64,000 nucleotides of DNA from Psettodes erumei (GCA_016785225.1 JAFBJZ010000324.1:263001-327000); one strand, 5' to 3'; shown: positions 37,761-51,625, counted from the stretch's first letter. Numbers and translations: made by a program. Notes: generated from the letters alone by a model not told the origin.

Positions 37761-40700
37761 GGACCAAACTATTGATTACTTTACAAGATTATTAGATTAC
37801 TCACATTGTTTATTCAACCTGAAAGATGCTCTTTTAATCACCCATATCTTCGTAATACTGAGTTTGGAGATCCACAAATTGTGGTTGAATGCCAATCTCT
37901 TATGGTGGAACCTGCAAACTCCCTGTGTGCATATGATCATATCCTTTCACAGCTTGTGCCATCTTGCAAAGGACCCAGCACAGTTCAGAAAAAAAAAAGG
38001 ACGGGACTAAGTTTGGCTGAAAATACTAATCAGCAGCACTTCTGAATGTGGAGAATATTTGCATTTCATGAAGAAAATATGTGTGATTGCTGCAGCTCTG
38101 GCTGTTTCCAGTGATTGATGTGTTAAAAAAAAAGAAAAAAAAAGATGTAATTATAGTTATGAAATAGGGGACATAAAGATAAAATTATAGGTATAAAAGT
38201 ACAGCGATATGCACCTGGAACACGCACTGTCTGTTCCACGTAGCCCCTCGTTTGAAGACGCGTTTGCTTTTTTTCTATTTTTGTATAAATAAAAATAAAA
38301 AGAAAACCTGTTTGCGTCTCAGCAGCCGGAATGCACAGTGAGAAAAGCGATTATCACATTCATCCTGAGGTCACCCATCACGCTCATGTTTTGACAACCA
38401 TTAAGCATAAGTGTGTTTATTGCTTAAGGTTTTTTATGAAGTTATGGTGCTCTAACCCACTTTATTTTTTATTTTTCTGCAAATTGTCTTGTACTTAATT
38501 AAAGAAAAACCTTGTCCTCTCCCCATCTGGCACTTAAAAGAGCCAATTTTTCAAATCAGTCTTTTTTTTTTTTTTTTATTTGCTGCAATTGTTCCTCACT
38601 TCTAAGCCTTGGATGAACATGTTTGCCAATTACTATGTAAATGTACTGAACAAAATTTTCCTTTTCTGTCTCCTGGGCTTTGTTCAGGCTCCCTCTGTAT
38701 ATTTGTATATTTTATTGATCTGTTGTCCAGGCCCATTTTATTCTTTAACAGTTGCTAGTTTCTTTTGTATTTATGTAATACTCATCAATATGGTTTTGGC
38801 ATCCTTTTTAATTACTTGTTCCACTTTTACTTTCTTTTTACTTTTGACAGCATTTGGTTTTATTACAGGTGCTATGAATAAAAACGTCATAATTTAACTG
38901 CAGTTTTTATACTGACAGTTGACATACTGTATTTATCTCGTCACAGTCTCTCTTAATGAAACTAACGGTGCTGTAAAGGCTTCGTGTTACTTTTGCTTTT
39001 AGTTTGAATTTGGATGGGATTAATTTAAATGTGAGGACGCGCCGCTCCATGTAATTATGTCTCCTTCCACCCACCTGCCTCACTGTTACCTCCCCTGCCT
39101 AAAGCCTTTGTCGTGCACATGCACATTTGTGACAAGCCCAGAAAGGTGGTACCGTGTATATACATAGCCATGAAATTGGCTTTCCCCAGGAGCAATCTAG
39201 CTAGCAAATCAGGATATTCTAATCCCACAGCCTGATTAACAACATTTCTCATTCACCTGACATGCAAATCAGCATCATGGTGAAAGCCTAGTGTAACCTG
39301 GGTCCTTAAGTGCCTGTAAACACACCAGTGGAGTGAAGCCACCATAGCTGCTTTGTGCTAAAAATAAATCCACACCCCGGCTGTCTGTGTTCAACTCCTA
39401 TATTTTGACCGTGCTGGGCATGAAAAGAGGTTAGCTGCACACCCTGATGTGACATTAATAAATACCCCTAAAGCCTTTTTAAAATAAGTACTCCATTAGT
39501 AACTGAAGACTGACTCACTGTCACGCTAACAATCGTAAACATGTGCTTATGGTCACTTTTACAGGGGAAATGAAAAGCAGTCTCCTGAGTCGAAGTCCTG
39601 TTTTTTGTCAACTCATCAATCCACTCTAACCCCCTCCCCCAATGCTCTATATACTGTACAACAGCATCTGACTTCCTAATTACTGCAGGCACTAGAGGTC
39701 GCCTAACAAAGAAACTTAACAATGACTGTTGAAATACGGACAGTCTCTCACATGGAGTTTCAATGACGACATTTCAGTTCTGCGCTGACAATGTAACCTG
39801 AAACAAATACTGTTTTCTTATCTCCACAAATTACTGACAGTGGTTGACATATGAATCAATTTTTTGCGTGCCCAGGACATTTCCATTGTGTCATGTTGGG
39901 CGTTTTGTTGGTTGAGTAAGTATTTACAGTATTCTGTCCCAGAGGTTTATTTTTCTGAATTGCAATGCTCAACAAATTACTCCATGCAACTTTAAAACGA
40001 CTTTCATCTTAATCCTTTAAGCCCTTTAAAGATTTTATTTTCCATCTATTTGACAGGGATGATAATATTTTATAATCTGTGATACAAGCCTGCTAGATGG
40101 AAAGGAGTCTGAGGAAAAGATTGAAATACACGCCACCTGCAGTAAACAAGCACCTTTCAATGCAATGTATGTGTGTATCCATTTTCAGTGTATAGAAAGA
40201 TACACATATCCATCCCGCCCAGTGAGCAGTGGTGGGTAGGTGGTAAGCAGCTGCATCAGATTGATTGTAAATCCTTACAAAATAAAATCACCAGGAGCTG
40301 GCACCTTGTCACCAGAAAAGCTTTGACTCTACAGGAAGTCTAAGGAAGGATGTTCTGTGTTTGAAATGATCCAGCTGCAGAGCTTTTCTTTGAGTGGAAG
40401 TAAAAAGCATACATCCTCCTTTTTTTCCAGAGTGAAAATTTTAACATCTGATGACAAAAGCCTGTGTTTATCCACTGAAATGCTTTTAGCTTACGTATGG
40501 TATCGGAGATGGTTCCGTGGAATGCAGTGTTTGCTAACTGGGTTAGCAAGATGCTTTCTACCACTCAACAAGCTTTTATATCTATAATGGAGAACACATT
40601 GTGGGCAATCTACACTTTGTACAGTGGAGTTTTGTGTCTTGAAAGGGGACGCTGTGAAAAGACTGACATTTTCTAGGATAAGCCATTCTATCTGCTTGTG

Positions 40701-41382
40701 ACACATGCTTGCATTTCTTTGCATTCATATTCGTGGTGGAAAACAGGCCTGAATCTTTCCCTCAAAAAGAGACATCTCCGGGCTGGTTGTACTGGCTAAT
40801 GGACTTAGGCATGTTTTTGTGGATCGTCCCTCTGTGGTTAATTTCTGTTTGCTTCATCAAGAATATGCAGCAATTTCTATCCCAACCTGCACTTCTGCAG
40901 ATATCTGTGGAAATAGAGAAACGCATGTCTGAGATTTATCTGTGTGTCTGTCTTAAGCTGTATATGTTTATTTTCTTTGCACAGATCTCTCTTGAAAAAG
41001 AGAACAAGATCCCAATGACGCTACCTGTTTAAAGAAAGGATTCAATAACAATTTGCATTCTCTACAAGGAACGTGTTTTTGACACTTGATAACAACACTT
41101 CACAGAGCTTAGTGATCTGTTATCACTTATCACTTTGTTTTGGTATACAGCTCTATCCAATAAATTATTCATGTGGAATATGCAGACATCATAATAAAAC
41201 TTCAAAAAACAGTTCTTCCAATTTTTACAGGTTTCATTCCCAAGTTAGTCCTGATGACATTAACTATTAAGCTGAAGAAATGTTATTGATTGAGTACTTA
41301 CTTCATAAAATGGCATTATATAAACAAGTGAATTCCTTGGGTATGAGTGGCACTTGAAAAAAATAAAATAAAGCTAGCTTAC

Positions 41383-42249
41383 CTTCCCAACATACTGAGG
41401 TTCAGGTCCGATGTGTTCCTCCAGAACAAAGAACTGGTTCCAGATCCAGCCTCTCTTGGGCCGATGGTGAGAATCATTGTCCGTGTCCAACAACTTAGTC
41501 TGGTTCCTCTGTGGTCTGATGGAAGTTTTGGGGTTTTGGTTGGGGATCTTGGAGTTGGATTTGACATTTGGATCAGACTGTGAAGAAGGGAGGGGTTTTG
41601 AATGGGATTTAGGACTGGATAGAGAAGCTGGACCAGATGAGTTGGACCTTTGATTTGACCTGGGTAGTGACAATAATTTTGTTTCGGGGACTGACTCGGG
41701 GTTGATCTTAGGCCCGGTCATTACCTTTGAGTTGGGAACTGCCTTGGGTTTTGGTTTTGGATTGGTTTTGGGGTTGATTTTTGAACCTTGCCTGGGGTTG
41801 CTCAAGGTGTTTCTTGACACCTGCTGTAAAGGTGATTTGTGAGCCAAACCCTGTCTCGAATTAGAACTCTGTTTGAGTCGAGTGTTTGAGCTGGATGCAG
41901 CCTGGGAGATTGCCAATTGTTGGTTGGTGTTAGGCCTGTGGTTATCATTTGTAAGATAGGACATCGTGTCAGGTCTTGGCTTTAACTGAAACTTGCTCCA
42001 GAGGTTCTGACTCGAGCTGAAGGGCTGGCTGGGCTTCACTGGAGTCTTATGTTTGTCAGGACTTTTGCTTGGGTTTGGGGTCGGTTCAGGCAGTGACTTG
42101 AGCCTTGTGTTTGGGTACAGGCTGGGGTTAGGGTTAACGTGAGGGCTCAGATTGACCTGGGTCCCATAACAGCTCCGGGAGACCACACATAGGAAGACCA
42201 CCAGAGGACAAAGATGGGAAACTGCAGCCACACCGGCTGGAACTCTCAT
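41383..42249 (-). CDS. cdh18: cdh18-like coding exon 2: signal peptide, expanded propeptide, start of EC1
   Basis: The exon has 289 codons, beginning at the ATG at 42249 and ending in phase 0 after ...QYVGK at a gtaagc donor. Residues 1-28 form a signal peptide with a hydrophobic core around residues 13-23 (LCPLVVFLCVV). Residues about 30-262 are low-complexity, rich in Asn, Pro, Ser, Lys and Gln, with no cysteine and no recognisable prodomain fold. RPKR at residues 263-266 (41463-41452) is a furin-type site, and cleavage gives a mature N-terminus GWIWNQFFVLEEH, with Trp at mature positions 2 and 4. This ATG is chosen because it is the only one giving a signal peptide in this frame. Type II propeptides are usually only a few tens of residues, so about 237 residues is far outside the norm. 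The mature part is conserved, so the exon is real. Only the long middle stretch could be partly mis-called, for example if it held an unrecognised intron. Confidence 0.9.
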
Positions 42250-44909
42250 TGTAAAGAAAAAGTGGTCCGGAAACGTCTTTTTCTCTCACCTCCGCTGTGT
42301 CACGCCACCATGGGTGTACACAAACACATCCAACAACTCACTCAGACGCAGAGGTTTGCAGTCCTTTTCACAGCGCAGGTGTATCCACATGGTGCAGTCC
42401 AAAGAATCATTTCATAAAGTTCCCTCAGAAAAATAAAAACGAACTCCATAATCTGGTCCGCCTCATTAACTCTGCGTGGAAATTAGAAGTTCCTTAATAT
42501 GTGGTGGTTTTCTTTGTCCCAACATTGTTACCACACATGAGTACAATTTGGATCACAATAAGGAATTCAGTCCATGGCCTTCTTGTGCTTCAACATCTCC
42601 TATGGCCAAAGGCTAAAGACCTGTGTCTTCATGTTGAAAGCAAAGGTCAGCAGCTGTTGGTTGGGTCTGAGGCTCATCAAAGGTCTTCTTTGTCTGAAAG
42701 AAAGTAGATAGAATCTGTGATCAATGTCAAGCCAATTTCATGGCAGTTGCAAACAAACAGGGATATCACCAAAGTCATTAGGCAACATCTATCCCATCTA
42801 CATACTAACATATCCACTTTTTCAAACAAAATCTTTTCATTAAATCGCACTTGTATCCAGTTTGTCAGTTTCTATCGTTTCATGAGCAAATTAGCATTTT
42901 TCAAGCAGTAAAGATGAAGAGCACCTTACAAAGCTTCAAATTCTTCTGTCAAAGCATGTGCCAGTCTGACAACTTGAGCCTGTTTGGCTTGTTTTGTATT
43001 CTCTGTCCTTGTTGACTGGATGTGCTGCACATGGAGCCTACACCATTCTTTGTGCATTACTTTCAATCTAGATCAGTCCACCTGCCAGCTGCACCAGCTC
43101 CATCCACACTACAGCACAAACAATATGCAAGTGATAAATGTTTCATCAGTGGTGGAGCCTGGCTGAGGAAGCCTCTACAGAAACGATTCTCCATTTCTTC
43201 CTCCTCGGTCTCCGTTTGGCGAGAACGGTGTAATTGATTTACAATGAAATGAGCTAATTTGCTCCAGATGCCAAATTAATGTGGATATATAATACAAGAG
43301 ATTAAGGCTGGGTCTTCTTTTGCTGGAGGATATTATTTTTGAAATGATTACATGAAAGTTGTTTTCTTGCTAATACACGTAGTGAGATTTACACTTTCAT
43401 ATTAAAATGATTGTACGAGTTTGGATTTTGAAAGGAATTGGCTTATTAATTTGCTTATGATGAGTCATTTTTAAATAATCTACAACATAATTACGAGAGT
43501 ATGTTTGACTCATAGTATAAAATGATCCCAACTCTGTGTTTTAAAAAAAAATCTGTGCAATAAAATAAATTCAATTAAATCAAAAATTGGGTATGACACA
43601 TCTGCTAATGATACCTGGAGGCTCAGAAAACCTTCTGTGTCTTTGGTAGACATTAAACAACCTCTGCAGCAATTAAAATGCTTGAATCACTTTCATAATG
43701 ACACAAAACAGCTGATATGCCATAAATGATAAATGTGGGATTTAAAAAGGTTGGATTTTAGCGCCTAAATAAGTTAGGACACTTTAAAATATTAAAGCAT
43801 GTCTGTCTGGGTGAGCACATTATCTCTGAAAGATCATACAACTTTCAACCTGTTATGCTTCTTCCCCTTTAATGGCAGCCACTCTGCCTTGTTATACTGC
43901 ACATGTTCTCTTTGTGAATGCACAGAATTGCCATACTATTGCAATTACATGAATTAAATTGACAGTTCAGAAGCCAAACTGTCTTATCTGTGCATGAAGT
44001 CCAATTCGAAACTTCAAGGAGAGAATAAGCCCTGCATTCTCTGCTGTGCATGGATTGTTAATTTAAAAGGAGAAAGGACATTTTTTACATTTCCCAACTG
44101 ATTAAAAAATACCCCATACATAACATTTGTGGAGGAATATGCTCCCTGCATGTAGTAGCTGTTTCTTTTTACCTCCACCCGGAGGTCGAGTTATTGGTTG
44201 TCCTTAGAGGTGGCTCTTGGTTGAACATAGAAATGATTAAATTTTGTGAGTAACGACTTGATAGTTTTATTAATAAGACCCTGGAAGAACTTTTTCATCT
44301 CCTCTGTGGATTTTGATCTGCAGCTGCCCAAATATATGTACACATTATAACCATGAACACAAAGCTGCCTCTGCTTTGTACCTGAACAATGTGCAGCTGC
44401 ACTCTGTGGCGTTGCCAGTGTGGCTAGAACTTGGATTGAAATACTGCCAAGGAGTACTTACAGTACACGTCTGAAGTGGAGTATAACTCCTGCGAGACTC
44501 CATCTAAAACTGACCTCAACAAGGAAAATGCACTGCCAGCAAAACAACTTCAAGCTGGTTCTGCTGGCAGGTTATCATAGGAACCTTTGATCCAGGCGCT
44601 TTCAGGGAGTTGTGTGAACTCAACTTCCTGCAAAGTTTAAAAACCAATTTCAACACAGGAAAGCAATGGCTTTCTGTAATTTCAAGACCTAATACAGGAC
44701 AAACATCCTGGATTAACCGAATTCAGTCTGAATAGAGCATCTGCTTCCCCACCATCATCTAATTCCATTCGATAGCAGAAACTCAAACTCTACCTCCAGC
44801 CAATGTCTCACCCTCCACTCTTCTACAGCCCTCTGGTGCAGAAACAATTATCACAGCCAGAGAGCCTGGAAATACCATGACCCACAGTATTGTCATGAGA
44901 CCTAGAAAG

Positions 44910-44912
<3 letters not shown>

Positions 44913-44952
<40 letters not shown>
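44913..44952. repeat. (GT)n microsatellite
   Basis: About twenty GT units. Confidence 0.95.
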
Positions 44953-44953
<1 letters not shown>

Positions 44954-47900
44954 CAGGCTGGGCATAATGGCAATCTTACTGGAATGTGAATTAGTTCCAT
45001 CATGTCCAGGCTGTACAGTGTGACGATCTCACTGCATGTGTGTATGATATGGTGAAAATGCATAATCAATGAAAATCCATGAAAATAAATGAGATGAAAC
45101 GTTTGAGTCACCTGCAACAACCTGGAGTTAACTGCACGTCACGCAGTAAACTGTATTTAAAAGAATGTGTTCCCTCCATCAGTTCAAGCAGTTAGACAGA
45201 AAGCGGTGTAACTCGCCGCCCTTCTGCAGAAATCCAAGGGCAGAGGCTGTGCCACAGTTTCTTTTGGTTTCTGGAGATCTATCAAAACCAATTAGCCATA
45301 GATTAGCATCCAATGTTGCTAATTATGATGCTAATTGAAGGGGAATACACAGCGGACCTCTGAAGGAAGGCTGAGGCTGCGACTTGAATACTGACAAGGT
45401 CTCTGACTTCCATCTCTGCTCGCCTCTCTTTGTACATTGCTGCATCTGTCTGTCTGTCTGTATCATTTTATTTCTCTGTACATACTGGTGCAACGGGTCG
45501 CTTCTTTTCTACATGTAAGCCACTACTGTAAAATGGCTCTTGACCATGCATTTTGCAAGTGGTAAAAAAAAAAAAAATGATAAAATCATGCAGTATGTGG
45601 TTGCAGCACGCTGACGGGTAAACACAGAATATGATTGTAATTCCAAGCCGCAAGTTCAACAATGTGCCACATAATGAGCCTCATTCACTCATATTTACAT
45701 TTTACACATGGATTAACCACTAAGTACAAATCACATTAGCCCTCAGAGCCCAGTTATGTAAGGATCATTTCCACTTTCACTGAGTGAAATTATTCGCTGG
45801 TGCTTAATAGCGTCACATGTGTCCTTTTTAATATTCAATAGATAACCTGTCAGTGTTTTCACTGCCTGTGTAAAGTCTTTTGAGCGGTCACGGGTGTCTT
45901 CGCCCTCTGCTGCTGTATTTTAAAGAGCCAGTATTTAGCTTCTGGGCTTCTTTATCTCCTTTTTCTGACTTTCTACCCCACTGTCAAAACCATTTCAGGT
46001 GTCCTGTGATTCTGGGCTCTGCAATTTTACATTATATTTACATTACATACATTAGATTTAACATGGGGGGAGTGAAGATAATTGTTCTTCAGTTCTGTAC
46101 TTCCGTATTGCAGATGAATGAATAAAACCCACAACCCTGAGGATGCTGTTTGTTGGACGAAGTACTTCAGTTCAGCAGTATTTGTGTGTTGGGGACATTG
46201 TCATCACCACACAAGCTGTTATACTGGCCAAGACGTCCATGCAGAGCAGGGTCCAGACTTTCTGAATCGCTAATTGCACCTCGTCAGGATTTGTGCTCAT
46301 CGGCGGCTGTTTCCCGGGGTGGAAAAAGTCAGATGAGAGCTTTGCAGGCAAGGTTTAGAACCGGGATGAATAACAGGCCGAGGATAGAAACTGTTACAGC
46401 CTCAAATCTGGCTCAAAGTCTCTGCTGTGGACGCTGGTTTGTGCTCAGTGCATTCTGGGACACTTAGTCCAAAGTCCACACAAGTGTGTATCCAAAGTAT
46501 CCTTGGTGAAACTTGCCGGACAAGAAGAGTTCTGGACGTGTGATCTGTAGGAGAGGCAGACTTTGAATTGGACCTCGGCTGTGGCTGGCAGCAAGAACAA
46601 AAGTAAAGAGAGGAATGCAGATTGAAAAAAAGACCGAAAGATGGACGAGCCGGATCGATGCTCTGCAGTTCGTTGTTATTCCGTATGACAATTGGCCCTT
46701 GTCTTTGAGCTAAGCTTAAAGCGGGGGAAAGACTGGACTGGTTATCTGAGTGAAGAGATGCCTCCACCACCTCTCAGAGGAAATACAAGCTGCATTCTAC
46801 AAGATCCTTGTTCTAGGCTGGGGAGCCTTTTAAAAAGCCTATTAACAGAAACAGAATGCAGTTGTACTCTTGTAGTTGCGCTCACATTTTCCAGTATTCT
46901 CCCTAGAAATTACAATTTTGCACCAAAAGCCTTAATTCCCCTTCATTTCCCAACATTTTCCCAGAGTCGGTTGCTTCGAAAGCTTCAGCTTTTAATTAGG
47001 AAGAAAGCTTGGGCTTGCATTTCTTCTTGTAAGAGTCACTCAGCCTCTCAGTCTTTGGCTCATAGTAAACGTGTGGTCTCTGACTGCTGATAGAGGCTGA
47101 CTAATGTCGGACACCTCCACCTGCAGCCAGCGCCACCCTCCCTTGGATGTCGGATGCACTTACAACAGTCCTGTCAGGTTCTCGGGAAGCATTTGACTCC
47201 GGGAACAGCAATTACCAAGCGCACGGCGTGTTTAATGCACTCTGAATGCTCGCGCTTTGTCGGCAGTAACTACACCGCTCGCCTCCATCCATTCTGAGGA
47301 TACGCTTCATTCAGACGGCGAGCGTAAACTACAGTGCTGCTGCTCCATCGGCATGCAAGGCCCGCCACAAGGAGACGCTGATTGATGGCGATGCGGGGCC
47401 GGATAGGTGGATGGATGAATGTTAAAGTGATAGTGAACCTAAGCACACTTCAGTGGCACTCTCATTACACGCTTTGCATGTTAATGCAGGACGCCTAAAA
47501 TTTTTTTTGCAGCATCTAATAGCTTGTCAGGATCATCATATATATCGCCTCCCCGTCAGAAGACTCCTTCTGCGGCGGTTTCCCTTTTCTGTTGCAACTC
47601 GCCAAATAACAGATGGCGATGCTGACAGGACAAAAATACAAAAAGACAGATTTGAAATTCTGATGCCGGCTGCTGTAGCGGAGCAACCCGCTATCGACGC
47701 CATCAAATGAGCCACAGTTGGCATCAGGCAGGTGCGTGAAAGCGCTCATCAGATGCAAATGCGCAGGGGCGGAGAGCGTTAAACGCCTCGCTCAGGGCAA
47801 AGTTGCCGCAAGTTGCTGCAGCGGGTCCGCTCGCTGGCGTTTCGTGAGTTTAAGTGAGAAGTGGCGTCTTTCAAGGCTCCAAACCCACAGGGGCCACTAA

Positions 47901-49654
47901 TGGACTTACCTCTGTGGTCAGAGGAAGCACGCACTTCCTGAGGAAGCGAAAGGTTTCACCGTGTCTGCCGGCCGTTAGCGTGCCCGGCACAGAAGGCTTA
48001 TGTAAACCATTGTATATTCATGCACACAACCCTGATACAAGCTTTAACAAACAGCTGAATGTGTTCCTGTGCGTACACTCCATACTCAGTCTATGGAGGT
48101 CCAGCGTCACGTGAAATTTGATTGTGTAACAGTGCGTCTTGTGCGTCTTTCCTTCACCTCGAAAACTCAAATCACACGACCTGTTTATAGTTAGAACAGA
48201 GGGACCAGGGCCTCAGTGTTTTCTCACTGGTCTGTGGCTGGTGCGCCGTGCAGGATCCTCGCGGGTGGAGTCCGACCTGGCCTGTCCAACCCCCCACCAC
48301 CACCACCACGCTGCTGGCACCGTGTTTTGTTTGGTGAGGCTTTCGCCATGTTTAGTAATTTAGGACGCTCGCTCGTCTGTCATCTTATTGTTGACTTATA
48401 TGTTTAATAAATCATAGCTTCATGAGTATCAAAGAAAACCAAGCATCTCTGCTCTGGCTAATGGGCTGCACTGTGACAGTGTGCCCAAAATGTTGTATGG
48501 TAAAAAAAGCTTGAACAATATGTTTCCATAAAGCTGAAAACTTATTAGATATTATTATTTAACATTCATGACAACTTAAGCAATATTCAAGACTGAAAAA
48601 AAGCACATTAAGGTTATTATTTATAGCATGACGCTGCTCTGCTTCATCAGGCCTTTGATTTGATCATATCGGATTAACGGTGACCTTACAGGCCATCAGC
48701 TGTTTTATGAGATTCCCGCCCGAATTCTGCTAAACTGTAACTGAGCCAGTGAGAAATCTCCCACGTGAGGAAAAAAAAAAGCTCCACTACGTAAAAATAC
48801 TGAGATGAGTGTGAATATTCTTTAACCAAAATCCATGCGTAGCTAAACCCTGTTAAAGACCGCTCCCAGTGGCCCACCTGCAGCGCGCGATAAGGATTTT
48901 ATTCCTGCGTCATCCAGATTAAGTCCCAAGCCCTCAGCGTATGACAGAGGTGTCAAACCAAAGTGAAGTTTCAACTTCTTCCTGAAATGATAAAACCCGA
49001 CTTCCACCTTTTATTTATCTTCCATCTCCGTTTGCGGTGCCAGCGACAGCGCGCTGTTCGGCAGACTTTGAAGATCCGTTTCCAATCGCCCAATCAGGAC
49101 GCCAACACCTTCTCGCTTAATTTCAAGCACTAGCTCTTTTTGTAGAGATGGTAAACAGCATGCGGGGGCACCCACCCACCCACCCCACCCGCCCGTTTTA
49201 CACAAAGTGGGGGCTGCAAACGCACCTGTTCAGCGGTCGCTGATCTGCACACGTGATTAAGACCGCTTAAGGTGCTGAGGAATTCACGTTAGATATGAAA
49301 CCACTGGTGTTTGACTGTTGTCACATGGTGCGCGCCGTCTGCTGTGTCGCACAGCCCTATTTGGAAATGCCGTATTCGTTTTCGCTCCTGTGCTGATAAC
49401 ACCTCCCGACTCAACCCGGTGGAACTGTCAGTCAGCCTTCCCGTTTTTTGAGGGACGTGCGATCTCTCAGATATTGTCACTTGAATCCCAGATCAGATCT
49501 ACCGTCGGGAGAACTTTTCATCAGCTCCGCAAGAGTTTGTCACCTCTCCTTCATCGCCCGAAACAGATCTTCTGATTCTCGCTGTCGTCTCATCCAAAGC
49601 TCGTCTACCGCAACTTCTTCTTCTTCTTCTCCTCTTCTTCTGCTCCACCTCACT

Positions 49655-49770
49655 CATCCATCAGCAGCTTTTAGCTCCTTCAGAACACTGCTGCAGATTT
49701 GATCCTGTGTCTCCTCTGCTGGATGCCTATGCTGAATTTCAAGTACTCGCCCTCACATGTGTGCAGGGTT
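49655..49770 (+). mobile_element. Possible L2-type LINE reverse transcriptase C-terminal relic
   Basis: The stretch containing cagaacactgctgcaga, then ctgctggatgcct and tttcaagtactcgcc, resembles the QNTAAR ... WLPV ... FK portion of L2-like LINEs, with deletions. Recognition is by eye only. Confidence 0.45.
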
Positions 49771-51364
49771 TTTTTGTGGGTTTTTTTTTGGTTTTTTTTT
49801 TAATCTTCCGCCAACAAATCCGCTCATAGAAATAACAAAAATGAAAGTTGGCGTTGGGGCTTTTTTACGTCGTGGTCTTCCTGCAGACATCACAACAAGC
49901 TCTCCTCTCTCTAAACTCACGCAGCATATACAACTTCCTGTTCATTCTCTTTGTTTTGCGGCGTGTTACTCCGCAGTAGGAGGTAGAGCCTTCAGGTAAA
50001 CCCCCGAACCAGCCCGTAATGATGCTGCTGTCGGCCCGGAGGGCTGGAGGAACTCCCATGATGCACTGAGCACCGGTGTCTCGCTCTCTCTGTCACACGA
50101 CCTCACCGCATGCCATCAGTTTTGTGTCTTTCCTTTCTCATTTCATAGGTTTTCATTGTATCTTTAATAATAATTCCTAGAGTTTTTGTTATATTATTAC
50201 TCCTGTAAGTATCGTTATTGTGTACTTGGCTTGTTTTTTCTCTGATCGTGTACGGTCTTGACACGACTCTGTAATCTGCATTGAGATTTCAAACCTGGCT
50301 AGCTGTGGTTTTATCTGCTGTTTCCGATGGACAAGTCGTGCGAGCCGGACGGGAGTCACGTGACGCTGTTTTTATTTTTTTTTTCTCACATCCGTGAGTC
50401 AAATGATGGAAACAAACGATTCCTCCTGCTCGATCTTCGCTGCTCTTCGAGAACTGGTGGCGTTGGGTTTTTCACGCTCCCACCCCTCTCTTTTTGAAAA
50501 TAGCACGACGCTGGAGTCCCGCGCAGAGCTGTCAGTCATAATCCCACGAGTCTCTCTCCGCTTTTCTTTGCACAGAAATGGTATAATTACTCCGTTTCAC
50601 GTTCAACTCTCTCCGGAGTCCAGTTTCACCTGATTACTTTTCGTCCCGAAAAGGCAGGACGTCAGTCGGCGCATGTCACGCAGCGAGTCTTAGCTTTGTG
50701 GACTCGGGCCACACTTGAAGGCAAGGTAATGAGCCGGGGGGGGCGGTTAACTGAGATGAGATGATATATTCAGGGTCTTGTGCAGAACAGAAGTGTGAGA
50801 AATAAAAATAAAAGGTAAATTCAGAGGCTCTTCCACATCAAAGAAAACCATCATTTACAGAATTTTACACTAACAGGGATAGATGGATGTTTAGGCGTTA
50901 TCACATATATTAAATTGCAAAAAAGACGAGTGCCACCTAGAGAATCCCAAATTTACCCGGCGACTACAAGAAATCAGGTAAAAGTGCAACACATTCTGAG
51001 AGATGGGTGATGTCACGAAGCCAAAATAATACTAATGTTTAAAAGAAAAATGGAGATCAGCTCATTCTCCAGCTCTGTTAAACTTTTCACCATTTCACTC
51101 CTGAAAGGACAAACCTCATTTGCGAGCTGTGAGAGGAGTCTCGTCTTCATCAGACAGGCTTAGAAATATCACTCTGTAATTGGCTCATAAAAACGCACAG
51201 ATATGGGTGGATGTTTGAGGAAAAAAAAAAAAAAAAGCTGCAGTCGCCCAGCTGCCTGGTCTGCATGCAAGGCTGCAAAACAATTGATCACAGTCCACCG
51301 TGCAAATGATTTCCCTCCAGCCCTGCACTGCCTGGAGTCCAACAGTACCAATACACCGGCTGAG

Positions 51365-51366
<2 letters not shown>

Positions 51367-51408
<42 letters not shown>
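51367..51408. repeat. (TG)n microsatellite
   Basis: About twenty-one TG units, complementary to the CA array at 51540. Confidence 0.95.
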
Positions 51409-51409
<1 letters not shown>

Positions 51410-51538
51410 CAATATGTGCAGTTATAGCAAGAAGATTCTCTGTGGCCAAAACCAGCTGCTTCACATATGAATTTTTTTACTCGCCCATATGTACTCGCTT
51501 TCAAACAACACACACACACATACATCCCGTCTGTCTCT

Positions 51539-51539
<1 letters not shown>

Positions 51540-51624
<85 letters not shown>
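51540..51624. repeat. (CA)n microsatellite, longest in the window
   Basis: About forty-two uninterrupted CA units. Shorter CA runs lie just beside it at about 51509-51520 and 51667-51681. Confidence 0.95.

Positions 51625-51625
<1 letters not shown>

Larger units (their letters stand above)
25292..41382 (-). other. cdh18-like intron 2 (about 16.1 kb)
   Basis: Donor gtaagc at 41382, acceptor ctccag at 25292. It contains several decayed teleost repeats (28.0, 29.2-29.9, 31.75-32.2 and 36.95-37.76 kb), (GA)n and (CA)n microsatellites, a 23-base A run at 34547-34569 and a pyrimidine tract at 35.1-35.4 kb. No further coding exon was recognised, including in a hydrophobic 105-codon plus-strand frame at 38580-38897. 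Confidence 0.6.
1..42249 (-). other. cdh18: Gene body of a cdh18-like type II cadherin (5' part; continues past the left edge)
   Basis: This is a classical type II cadherin, a single-pass calcium-dependent cell-cell adhesion protein. Seven coding exons totalling about 2.03 kb (about 676 residues) are visible on the minus strand, all with GT-AG borders and compatible phases. Together they encode the signal peptide, propeptide, EC1-EC3 and part of EC4. The mature start carries Trp2 and Trp4, the paired strand-swap tryptophans of type II cadherins. The calcium-binding linker motifs DVNDNAP, DVNDNPP and DVDEPPVF follow in order. CDH18 is favoured over other type II members by matches recalled from the family: SHLGPFKD, IVGDVDEPP, PDSTNS, RTTKVLDREE and GGLSGSTTVNIT. 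I cannot exclude a lineage-specific paralogue (cdh18a or cdh18b) or a close relative. The remaining exons (late EC4, EC5, membrane segment, tail) lie outside the window. The non-coding first exon and the promoter were not located. Confidence 0.85.

Noticed and set aside
38580..38897. 105-codon hydrophobic plus-strand frame resembling a membrane protein
   Set aside because: T-rich composition alone yields F, L, I and V codons. There is no family match, no splice context, and it lies inside an intron.
48940..48990. Possible hAT transposon end at agaggtgtcaaacc
   Set aside because: Only one short end-like word, with no partner inverted repeat or target duplication found.
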